From: Gordius sp. MW1 | Lineage: Eukaryota; Nematomorpha; Gordioida; Gordea; Gordiidae | Length of the DNA stretch: 64,000 bases | Assembly: GCA_964036665.1 (NCBI GenBank) | Contig: OZ038528.1 | Location: 23,547,245 to 23,611,244, forward strand | Reading direction: 5' to 3' | Part shown: positions 36,912 through 48,200 of the stretch, piece after piece | Layout of the letters: each line of letters starts with the position of its first letter | Numbering within the stretch: position 1 is the stretch's first letter | Made by a program: the position numbers and the translations under genes | Notes under the pieces: model-generated | What the model was told of the DNA's origin: nothing | The model's input: only the letters and a program-made list of their open reading frames with translations | The model's database searches: none

Positions 36912-37746
36912 CCATAATGCTCAGTTGTTTGTGCTCAGTTTTTAATTCAACTTGCTCAGATTTTTAATTAAAAATGTTCAGTTTTTTTTATGCTCAGATT
37001 TTAATTAAAAAGTGCTCCGTTTTTTTGTAAACAAATGTTCAGTTTTTTTTCAAAAAAAAAATTCGTTTTTTTTCAAAATATGCTCAGTTGTTATTAAATC
37101 ACTAAATCTAACCCTAACCCTTGCCTATATTACATTTTGCCTATATTACATTTTGCACAGAAGTGTTATTGAGCTGTGGAAACGCTAGAGAGCTTTAATA
37201 ATAATTATAAATTATTCATTTAAATCGCGTATTTATAAAAATTATTTTTATCTGTGGAAACCTTAGAGAGCTTTTATAATCGTTGTAAGTTATTACTCTA
37301 TTTGTATAATAAAAATTGTCTATATTAAGTACATAAATCAAAGTATATTAAAAACAAACAAAATGATGCCTTTAATAATCATTTATTAAAATAATATATA
37401 TAAATCTAATAAAATGTTATAGCTGCTATATATAAGTGATATAACCAAAAATATTTTGAGGTGTAATAAGCTCAGTGGATTGAACGACTGACTAGCAGCT
37501 TCAATAGCTCGTACCTTGCAGGTTCGATACCCGCACCTATCTCGTTTTAATTAAAAATTAAAACCACTTTGCATAATAAAACTTGGCAAGTATTATTAAT
37601 CTCTGAGCAAATAAATAAAAATCTGAACATTTAATAAAAAACTTAACATTTAATTCAAAACTTGGCAAATTGAATAAAAAACTTGGAAAATGGCAATTAA
37701 AAACTTTGCACTTTGAATAAAAAACTATGCAAAATAATTTGTTCTC
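36912..37746. mobile_element. Second foldback-like element with TGCTCAGT arrays
   Basis: The left array (36912 to about 37090) has diverged TGCTCAGT/TGTTCAGT units. The right array (about 37600-37746) has inverse units decayed to CTGAGCA, CTGAACA, CTTGGCA and CTTTGCA. It ends AATAATTTGTTCTC, the exact inverse of the other element's terminus GAGAACAAATTATT. A tRNA-like segment lies next to the right array, in the same relative place and orientation as in 26811-28037. No convincing target duplication was found. Confidence 0.72.
37460..37540 (+). other. tRNA-like segment inside the second foldback-like element
   Basis: TAAGCTCAGTGG resembles a polymerase III A box and GCAGGTTCGATACCCGC resembles a T arm / B box, about 40 bases apart. 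AGGTG at the start can pair with CACCT at the end as in an acceptor stem. D and anticodon arms are imperfect, so I call it tRNA-like rather than a tRNA gene. Confidence 0.5.
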
Positions 37747-37763
37747 AATAATTAATATAATGC

Positions 37764-37840
37764 ACTAGCTGTGCCCAGCCAAGAGTTGATTTGGTTCAGC
37801 CATTATTATTTGACTAAATGATTAATACGTGTTTATAGGG
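37764..37840 (-). mobile_element. Helitron 3' end fragment (inverted)
   Basis: CTAGCTGTGCCCAGCCAAGA preceded by A is a diverged inverse of the Helitron terminus at 15320. Confidence 0.5.
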
Positions 37841-37999
37841 AGATTATGATTGGGTACAGGTTATATGTTATATGTAAGGGATTTTAGCCCTAAAATTTAT
37901 TTTGTAAGGGCTTAGCTGCCACCCAATTTAATTCAGATTCGGCTACGTTCATAAAATGGTTTTAATATTTATTGATTATGAGAGATAATCAGAGGTCAG

Positions 38000-38400
38000 A
38001 TTGATTTAAACTTTCTTTCCCAGACCCAGCCATGTCTGATTTTATAACTAAGCTGTCCGTCCGGTCTCGCCAAAACTTTTCTAAGTGTTCGCCCAGCCAT
38101 GTCCTAACTACCCAAATCCCCGGCCCGAAATGATGTTTATAACATTTTTTAACATTAATATTGTTATGTAAAAAATTATTAACCAAGATTAACAAATATT
38201 TACGTACGATCAAATTAGAAAGCGACACATTAATACACAAAAACAAAATAATACATTAATAAAAATATCATTGAGAAAAATTTGCCCGAATCTTTCCCGC
38301 CTGGGCCGCACAAAAATCTAAATTTATGGCAGTTGCTCGGCCAGACACGGCCCGTCGCCAGGCGGAAGGTTCGAGTAGCGGGCCGGGCAGGGCTTTTTTG
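38000..38400. other. Locally GC-rich repeat-like DNA
   Basis: Blocks such as CCCGGCCCGAAATG, GCCTGGGCCGCAC and GCGGGCCGGGCAGGG stand out from the AT-rich surroundings and resemble the G+C-rich patch at 60255-60375. No coding signature seen. Confidence 0.35.
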
Positions 38401-39764
38401 GTCTCTGCCAGAGATATTACTCTTTTTTCCTTTCTTATAAAAATTAATATAAATATTTAATTAAAATTATGACTAAAATATCTGCAGAATTATTTTTTTA
38501 CCTATGCTTTAATCATAATCAATTGTGTGCTCCCCCTCCCCTCCTCGACTCATACTACAAATCTTTGCCAGTTATTTAACATATAACTCTTAGTAAAGAG
38601 AGTGCTTTATACTAAAATAATTAAGTTCAGAGACATTCATATGGATATGGTTGTTTAATCTTACAAATTTCCTAATTTGAGATAACTAAAAACAAACTTA
38701 TACACTTTAATAGTGTTTGTGGCTAACAAGCTAGTTAGAAGGGAAGTAAGGGCATATGGGTCCTGTCCTATTAAGCCCAAAACTTCTCTATTCTTTAAAA
38801 AAATTGGGTCAAAGGATTAAAGACTTCCAGAATTCTTTAAATAACTGATCTTCTTTGTCTTAAATTCTGGCTCTACCCTTGACTGCACTTAATAAAAATG
38901 TAAAAAGGCGCCTATAAACTATTAACAAAAAATATTACATATTATACATATGGCAAACTGCACTGCAATCCAATGCTTATATAAATTTTTTTAGGATATA
39001 TATTAAAGGAATGAGCAATTAAAATGTTTTTTTCAACTGAAAAACGCTGAGTAATTAAATTATAAACACATTTAGTATTATTTAATATTTTTGGTTGCAA
39101 AAGGGATAAATACGATAGCTTAACAAGATCTCATATATTGGACGTAAAATTAAGTTTCTAAATGAGGAAATAATATCATTTTAAATAAAATGATGAACCA
39201 CTTTAAATAAATTAGAGCTTTAGTATATACGAATATTATATTTAAGTGTAATTTAAAAATATTCGATAAAAATGTCCAATATTCAAAAATTGGCATATAC
39301 ATATAAGATCACTCAGTAAAACTAATAATGAAACCAGTTCTTGATATAAGACTATCAGTCTAGGCATAATTAGGTTTCACCGTTCATCCATTTTTATACG
39401 CAATGGATCCTTAGCCGACTAATAAATCGAATCAAGAATATTTAACCGGATTCTTATTTTAATATCTCAAATTAAAAATTCTTTGTAAATTTTAAATATT
39501 ATTTACTTCTTTATAGTTCAGGTTATGCACATATGTTAAAGATATTATATTCTCCCCAGCTTTTGAATATTATCAACTTCAGACCTGACCTTAAATCAAA
39601 TTGCAACCTTTGTTAAAGCAATAAAATCTTTATTTTGCAATATAAGGGACGTAATTACAAGTTTTAAGTTTGGCAAAACTCAACTGTATGCCGTTGTTAA
39701 AAAAAATTTCAAATAATCTGTGAACTGCCCATTTGTAACCATAAATATCCAGCTGTTTGTGCAA
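38401..39764. other. Septin upstream region
   Basis: AT-rich; no gene recognised. The septin promoter and 5' untranslated region must lie here, but I see no distinctive element. Confidence 0.4.
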
Positions 39765-42700
39765 ATGTCAGCTGCCGACGTTAAAGTAAGCATGGTATAT
39801 ATTAATTTAACAAAAATTTAGTCCTCAAACACCGATGGATCAAGCTACGTTGGATTTGCAAATTTACCTAATCAAGTGCACAGGAAGTCTGTCAAGAAGG
39901 GTTTTGAATTCACTCTTATGGTTGTAGGTACCAATAAATATCTAATACCATTATATACATGGATTTAGGTGAATCTGGTTTGGGCAAGAGCACTTTAATA
40001 AATAGTTTGTTTCTTACAGATTTATACCCTGATAGAGCAATACTTTCTGCAGCAGGTATTTATATTATTGTTGTTAATAATCTTTCAAAGAAAAAATGAA
40101 ACAAACCTTAAAGATTGAAGCATCATCTGTAGAAATTGAGGAAAGAGGGGTGAAACTTAGATTAACTGTAGTAGATACTCCAGGATTTGGTGATGCTATT
40201 GATAATACTAATTGGTAAACTAAATTTTTTGAAAATCATGACTTTTGTATAGCTTTGAACCAATACTGAAATATATAAATGACCAATTTGAACATTACCT
40301 GAATGATGAGAGTGGATTGAATAGAAGACATATAGTAGATACAAGAGTTCATTGTTGTTTTTACTTTATTAACTCAATAGGACATGGGTGAGAAATAATT
40401 TTTAAAATATCCATATTCAAATATTTTAGTTTAAAACCATTGGATATCGCCTTTATGAAGCAACTCAACAATAAAGTCAATATAGTTCCCGTGATTGCCA
40501 AAGCAGATACTTTGACCATTAAAGAATGCACTATTCTTAAAAATTCAGTAATATTTATTTATAAACTAACAATCGATTGAATGCTTTTTAGCAAATATAA
40601 ATAGTATACTGATTATTTAAATTTCCAATAAAACATAATATATTAGTAAGGGGTCAAAATGTAATATTTTTTGTTTATATAATTTATATTATTTGGGCCA
40701 TTCCAAGTTGAATCGTCAAAAAAAGACGATTTTCGACCGACCATTTCAGATCGGGATAATTTTTGGTGAGGGTGTAGGCCTCATTTATCAGAGTATTTCT
40801 AAAAAATTTAGCCATTTTGGGCCAATAATTTTTAAATTATGGACGTTTAAAGGGCCAAAATCACATGTGGAGCGTTCTATGGGTTTTAATAATTTTGTCA
40901 TATTTTTGAAAGTAATGGCGCTATTCAATCAAATTTTGGTGCATTCTCAAAAAATTAAATTTTCACCAAAAATATTATAGATGGCGGATAAACTTAAATT
41001 TTCATCTTGCTTTTGCACAATTCCAATTATTCGAGTTTGAAAATTAGATCTTAAATTTTTTTATTGATATAGGGGTAGGCTAAAATAAATGTAAGGTTGG
41101 AAAAAAAATAAATATTAACATGATGGCAAAATTGTTCAAATATTATTATTTTTGTACTGATAATCCATTCTAAAAATATAAAATTTTGGCGGGATCAAAG
41201 GTGTTTAAAAAACATTGCTTGCTAGTTGTGACCATTTTTTATTTTAATTAAAATTAAAGTTATTTTTAAACTGGTTACTTGCCCATCGCGTAGATAAAAC
41301 TTCAATTTTTAAGTTTATTTTTATTCAAATATATTTATTTATCATATACTCTTTAAAAATTTGCAATTTGATGAAAAACAAACATCATAATATGTTCTTG
41401 TGATAATTGATTATACCGCCATCTATAAATATTTTTGGTAAAAATGTAATTTTTCGAAATCTTGACCATCTCTAGCCGAACCTAGACTTTTTATGATTGA
41501 AATATGATAATGGGTCATAAAGGAGTGCACATTGTGAAATTGGTGATTTCATATGATGAACAAATAGGTTTTTATGATTTTTCACTAATTTGACCATAAA
41601 TTAACAAAAGTTTGGGGTTTTTTGCTAAATTATTTAGATAGAAAATTTTTTTAGGAACAAAAGCACCAAAATTTGATTGAATAGCGCCATTACTTTTAAA
41701 AAATGACAATAATAGTAAAATCCATAGAACGCTCCCGAACGTGATTTTGGCTCTTTAAACGACCATAACTTAAAAGGTATTGCCCCATAATGGCTAAAAT
41801 TTTCCGAAATTACTATAATACATAAGGCCTACACCCTCACCAAAAAAATCCATATCTGAGATGGTCGGTCGAAACCGTTTTGATTTGTCTTGGAATGGCC
41901 CAATTATTTAATATTTATTTCATGTTTAATATTTTAAGGTATTGAAAGAATTAGTAGAGAATGGCATACACATCTATCAAATGCCCGACTGTGAGAGCGA
42001 TGAAGACGATGATTTTAAGGAACAAGTTAAACTGTTAAAGGTAAAATGTTTATATCTCATTTTATTTTGCACCAATTTTAAATAACTTTCTATAATAAAG
42101 ATGCTTTAGGGCAATGTCTAAGTATATCTTGATTTAATTTCTTGTATTCTGCTATGAATTTAGTCATGGTCAAATAACTATAACGTTTGAACATTTTGAA
42201 TTAAAATTACCAAATGTTTTTTAATACTGAATATTATTTATTTATATTTTACTGAGCATTTCTTGTAAAAACTACTGAGCATTTTTCAAGTTTATTTACT
42301 GAGCACATTAATAAAATAATAGCACATCTTACTGAGCACATTAATAAAACGATAAGCACATCTTGCTGAACATTTTTGAATTTTTTACTAAGCATTTAAA
42401 TAACATTACATTATATAATAATATTTTTAAGGGTGCGGTTCCTTTTGCCATCTGTGGGTCTACCCAAATGATGGAAACTAAATCGGGCAAAAAAGTACGT
42501 GGACGAATGTACCCCTGGGGTGTGGTCGAAGTCGAAAACACGCTCCATTGCGATTTCCTCAAACTTAGGACGATGTTGATGTAAGTTTATTTTTTAAATT
42601 TCAAAGCGACAAAAGTGTTAAAGTTAGCTACTTGTTTAAGTTAGAAGCAGACGAAGATTGCTTTTGGTATGTTCTCTACCTTTATTGCCTTTATTTTGTT

Positions 42701-44349
42701 TTAAACTCATCAAGCATTACAAAAATGGGTATTGTTCTTAACATTATTTCAAAATTTGCTAAAAGGTATTAATATTTATTAAACATTTGTACAATTTTTA
42801 TTATAAATTTAAATTTTTTACGCCTCGTTTTACATATCTGATATTATTCTGTGCTGGTTAGCAAATGTGCAAGTTTAAATTTAAACCTTGCCTAATTTTA
42901 ACCAGCCTCGTTATTATTAGTGCATCGCACTTGCATTTAACTCAAATAATGTGTATAACTATGAGAAAAATCAAGTCACATAGCAATTTATTAACGATTT
43001 ATAGTAACTTTGCTTGTTGATTTTTCAAATACAATGACCTATTATCATTAAAAATACATGTCTATCTAATATATTAAACAGGCTTAAATTTGGATTGTTA
43101 TACAATAAAAGAAACGTTTTTGTGGCTATTATTTTGACTTCTACGCTAAAAATAAAATTTGTCCTTTAATAATCACCTTAGAACGCACATGCAAGACCTT
43201 CAAGAGGTGACGCACGATTTACACTACGAAAATTTTAGATCGCTAAAATTGCGGAAGACTAGCAAGTAATTCCAAATTGTAAACCGGTTTGTAAATGAGT
43301 TGCTGCGCGTCGGAATTTAAATTATAAGCCCCTCTATAGCTAATTTCATAAGTAGGCCTAAAAACTAGCTCGACCCTATTTTAAAAAATAAACTAGAGGG
43401 CTTTAAAAAAAGTAAATTTCTCAATCTAATCCTATGTTTTATCGACTTAAAGTTTTTTGTTTAATACCCATCGATTTTTTGGTGTTTTAATGCTTTTTTA
43501 AACTATTTTTATGAGCATTATTTGTCTAAGTTCATACGTTTAAGAAGGCTATGGGCTTAATAGCACGTTTTGTTTTAGTAAATTATTGAACATTTTTGAG
43601 GATTATTAAGTTCAAAACTTCGCACTTTAAAATCAAACAACATTTAACTTCTATTTTCCAGTTATTTTCGATATTAATTACCTAAAAAAGTGTTTAAAAT
43701 TGCGAACATGTGCTAATATAATTACGATGATAATCAAGTCCCTTTTTATTTGAAAGAACTGTTTTATGTACAAATAAACCTAACCTATTTCACTTAGCGA
43801 GGAAACACAAAACGTAACCGACGAGAAAGACGCGATTCTAAAGCAAAAAGAAATTGAAGTATTAAATCATTCATATATTTATTCATTTTAATTATATTTT
43901 CTAATTTTTGAGCAAAATATTCGGTAACCCCAAGTTGCATAAATTAGATTTTAAGGGGCTCAAGACTTATAGTTTGGTAAAATTAATTATCACAAATTAT
44001 TTAGTGTGGGCTTTAGATTTATGTATTGAATAAATAAGATTTGATATTTAAATTAGTATAAATTTAATTTCCTATGCGTGATCATGTTAAACAAATAAAT
44101 ATATAGAATACTTGGTCAATATTTAAATTTTAGTTTCAAAAGTTTGGTTTATATTTTACTTTACACAATATAACGATTAGGTTATAATAAAAAATTACCT
44201 TTGAGAAAGTATTGAATATTATACTTTGAGTAAATGATAAAATATTCAATAACAATTAAATAAAATTTTGAACTGTGTTTTTATAGTTGAAGGAAATGCA
44301 AGAGATGTTGGACAAGATGAAACAAAAGATGGCTTTAGCCAGTTCGTAA
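39765..44349 (+). CDS. Septin, SEPT2/Sep1-type GTPase
   Basis: A filament-forming GTP-binding cytoskeletal protein acting at the cell cortex and cleavage furrow. Eleven exons rebuild 349 aa: 39765-39785, 39822-39927, 39969-40055, 40091-40214, 40253-40387, 40430-40547, 41939-42040, 42432-42580, 43182-43265, 43798-43858, 44287-44349; every junction is GT-AG and in phase. Visible motifs: P-loop GESGLGKST (43-51), switch DTPGFGD (100-106), AKAD (181-184), the septin-unique PWG region (259-261), [17 protein letters not shown], and a C-terminal heptad-rich segment (about 310-349) ending [14 protein letters not shown]. The HMQDLQEVT block and tail place it with SEPT2/Drosophila Sep1; length fits (SEPT2 is about 360 aa). 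Its first five introns are only 35-42 bases. Intron 6 holds a 1.2 kb inverted-repeat element and intron 7 a TGCTCAGT array. Confidence 0.95.
40695..41901. mobile_element. 1.2 kb inverted-repeat element in septin intron 6
   Basis: It begins GGGCCATTCCAAG and ends CTTGGAATGGCCC. Arms of about 300 bases mirror each other, for example GTGAGGGTGTAGGCCT (40768) against AGGCCTACACCCTCAC (41826). A further mirrored block, ATAGATGGCGG against CCGCCATCTAT, lies deeper inside. Flanks TATTATTT and AATTATTT form an 8-base duplication with one mismatch. The open frame at 40693-40980 falls in one arm and is not a host exon. Confidence 0.85.
42253..42400. repeat. Isolated ACTGAGCA array in septin intron 7
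   Basis: Six to eight ACTGAGCA-type units spaced by about 20 AT-rich bases, the same as the right-hand array of the foldback-like element at 26811-28037. No opposite array is nearby, so this is one arm left behind or a truncated insertion. It ends about 30 bases before septin exon 8. Confidence 0.75.
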
Positions 44350-45246
44350 AAAGTTGTCTGCGAATTTCGACACCTGATATTGCCAAAGAAAATCTTACTG
44401 TGTTACAAATCAAACCATTCAACGCATTTAACAACATTTCATATTTATTTTTATTCGCACTTTTCTGACTACTTTAAGCACTTAATAATCAAATTTATAA
44501 TCATCAAAACCTCTTATATTAGTCTTAACATTTTTACATACATTTATTATTGCACGTATTATAACCCTTTTTGTGAGACCACTAACGTATTATTGCAAAT
44601 TTATGATTTATTACCAAAAAAAATTTATTAAATTGAAAATTCTCTACAACAAACCAAGTAGGAGCGAGACGAGGGTTTTAAAGATTTTTATTAAAACACC
44701 TAAAGCCTTAACTCCCTCCCCCCCCCCCCGATTTTAGAATTGATTTTGTACTAATTAACCAAAAATTTATAACAATAATCAAAATTTTACAAATTTTACC
44801 CGTGTTGTATCATGAATAAATCTATATATCATATACGTCGTAATTCCGTATAACAATTGAAATAAACAAATGACGAGCCCCACGTAAGGCGTTTCACGAT
44901 TATTTATAAAAAACCCATGCATTTATAACTATTATGATCATCGCCTAATAATAATACTATAGACGGGCGAACAGCTCTTTTTTGCATTGAAGTAGTTTAT
45001 TGAGCAACTTTGACCGACATTTTATGTGATTTTTTTTTTGGTAATGGCAAAATTTATGGGAGTAAAAAAATAATGAAGGAACGTTAAAGTGTTGAGTTTA
45101 TCAAACATGGTGGCCTACACGCTTACTTAATAATTATCAACAGCTGTTTGTGCCAATCTATATGCGTAATATTAATCTACGATACAATAATCGATCCCAT
45201 AGATACGATAAATTAATAAAGCTTGTTCGTATGCTAAAAAAGCCCT
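44350..45246. other. Convergent intergenic region between septin and ALG6
   Basis: It must contain both 3' untranslated regions. A C run lies at 44708-44729. No gene is seen. Confidence 0.5.
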
Positions 45247-48200
45247 TTAAGCGATCTTTTTGCGGGACGACCAATTGCACTCGCTTGTGAACAGCTGATA
45301 GTTGAAATAGACTAAGTAGTAGATGAAGTGAACAAAGGCGTATCCGCATATGACTACTGCCCAAAGGTCTGGATACTTGAGGGGCGGGGCTATAAGATGA
45401 CAACATAGGCACAGTCCCATCCCCATCCCCGCGGAAATTTTGTACTGTGGGGGGTAAAAAACAGAATTTTAAAAATTGTATTTAACGCGAAGTTTATCTA
45501 GAGTGCAATTAAATTTTTGCGGCCAAATAACTTTCGGGTTCTCAGGGTTTAAAGTAGCAAATTTATATAATATATATTCCTAGGTTTAAACGAAGATTTA
45601 AAAATGCATGATTATTAATAATAAAAGTTTAAGATAAATACAACTATAAAACAGTAACTCATTTAATAGTCAATCTCTTCAAATATGAAAACGCATTTTC
45701 CATTTTTAATCAAAAACGACGAAAGAAACTTTATTGCTACAATGAAAGGGTACAACCTAATCTTATAAATATCATTGGTATCTAATTTTTATGCAATTAA
45801 TGATGGGTTTGGAACAAAAATTGTTCCTAATTAAGTGTACCTTTTTTCCGCCAAATTAAACTAAGCACAATGTAATACTAATAATAATCATAGTAAAATA
45901 ATTAAGAAAAACTATTTTAATAGGTGAAACGCCATCAATAGAGATACATAATTTTCTTTTTACATTTTTAGACTTATATGGGTTCTTTCCAAATTAATTT
46001 CATAATACTAGGCTTCACCTTTTGATAATAGTTACTTCCTATCAATATTTAACATGTATATTTTGTGCATAGGTGAAGTGCACATTTCAAAATGGCGGAA
46101 AAATAAGGTACACAATTTACCATTTGAAACATATATATGTCATGCATGAGCAGTCTATTTTAAAAAATACAGAGGGGGCACAGGCCCACAGCTAAGTAGC
46201 TAGGCGATCCACTAAAATATTGTAATTAGAGGGGGGGCGGTTAAGTTTACTTTTTTAAAATATAATTAAAAATAAATGATTTACCAAAAGTTTTTTATGT
46301 TTAGAAAGGGTATCCCTGTGGTTGGTGTAAGCTGAATTTGCAAAAAAGTTCAACCACTCTTGGGTTAAAATGGCGAAATAAGCTAGTGTCATGGCGTAAA
46401 AGGGAAGTTGCAAATTGTCTTTCGCGAATAACGGATACATGCTATTCGTAAAATTAAGCATATAAAATATTAGGTTGTATTCAAAAGAAAACACGAATTG
46501 GATTATTTTAATTTTTAAAAAAGTATTATAAAATTATAGAAAGAAAAGTAAACCTGACGCAAGAAATCAATAAAAAGTTGAGGCACGAATAAGGGTATTC
46601 TGGTAGCAAAAGCAGCATGGGTCTATAAATCAAAAATAGAAAATTGCATAAAATTATGGCAAAAAAATCACATTTTTAAACAAAACGTTTGCAATTAATA
46701 ATTACTCGGGCCTTCGGCCCTCGTGGGAAGGGGGAGAAGGGAAGGGGAAGGAGGGGAAGGGAAGGGGGGACGACTCATCTATACTCCGTATAAATATATC
46801 ATATTTGCTATGCAATTTATGGGCGAGAAAGGTGGGAAGGGGCGAGAATGCCCTAGGGGGTATTAAATGCCTAATGATTAATAAATTATTTATACAAATT
46901 TTTCATTTAATTAAAAAAAATTGCCCTCTCCGTGATTCGAATTCGAACCCACATCAGTAGAGGTAGCCTTTGTAGGGGCACAGGGAACCATATAAGTAGA
47001 AGTATAGGCCTTTGTAGGGGAGGGCATAGAGTAATTATCGTTATTAACCAATTGAATTATTCATTACTAATTCTTTTTTAGGGGAAAAGGTCATACTTTG
47101 GTTTTTTTAACTAATGGGTGTCAAAGGTTGTTAATATGAGAAAAGCGAAAATACCCTAAAGAAGAGGAAATTATAAGAAAATTAAATATAAAACGATATT
47201 CTTGATAAGTGAATATTTTTTTAATTTATAACTATAACGAGCTTATCAAATTAGAGGTAAACTTGAGATTTAAGTGTTTTAAATTAATTTTAACAATGCT
47301 TTGTTAATTGCTATTATAACATTTTTGGTTAGTTCGCCCATTTTATTTTATTATTCCTTTTAAATTATATTTCCAACCCTCCTCCCTCAATTAATAACTT
47401 CTGTTCAATACATCTACCACCTCCCCCACTCCTATATTAATAATTAAAAATAATACGCGTAATATTAATTTTGGCTTTGATATTTAATAATGACTAGTTG
47501 TGCCCGGCCAAGCGTTGCTTTGGCGTAGTTCTTAATTAGCTAAATAATTACTATGAATTAATAAAACATTTATGAAAAATTTTGGGTCAATCGTTTATGA
47601 TGTAAAAAAATATAGGAAAAGGCATAAAGGCCTGCAAAGTCACTTTTTTTCAACCCGAACTCGAAAGCGTTTTTAAATTTTCAACCCGATTCACCACTTG
47701 TTCCAGGATCCTCTCTTCCTTATTTTTAAAATAACATATGGATGTATGTATGTACGTATTGTGTCTAGTCACGTGTTTAGTAAGGCTTTTTTTAATACAA
47801 TAAAATATTTAAAATATTACGCAAAATTATAAATAAAGAGTAATGAAAAGAAAATTGAATTATAATATAATGGACTTGCGGCGTAACAAGTAGCGACATG
47901 CAATAGCTCGGCTATTGCCTGTTACAACCGCGCATTTAAAAATGTCACAGGTATCATAATGATATCTCAAATAATTTACAGGTGCTAAATTAAAACTTTT
48001 TTAACCACATTTTGGCCAATGGTCATTTTTTTCCATTGGTCAGCAGCCAGCGGACAGTCTATAAATACATAAGAGTCAAAAAAAAACGAAAAAAAAATTT
48101 CAAATCACATTTTGGCCAATGGTCATTTCCATTGGTCAGCAGCCAGGACACGGTAAAAGTGGATATAAATTCATAAGAGTCAAATAAAAAACAAAAAAAC

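Noticed and set aside
37110-37160. CTAACCCTAACCC and a 17-base duplication resembling telomeric DNA
   Set aside because: Two units only, inside the foldback-like element; treated as simple repeat noise.
37460-37540. Functional tRNA gene
   Set aside because: A and B boxes are present but the D and anticodon arms do not fold convincingly, and it sits inside a repeat family.
40693-40980. 95-codon open frame in septin intron 6
   Set aside because: It lies in one arm of the inverted-repeat element and has no similarity to septins.
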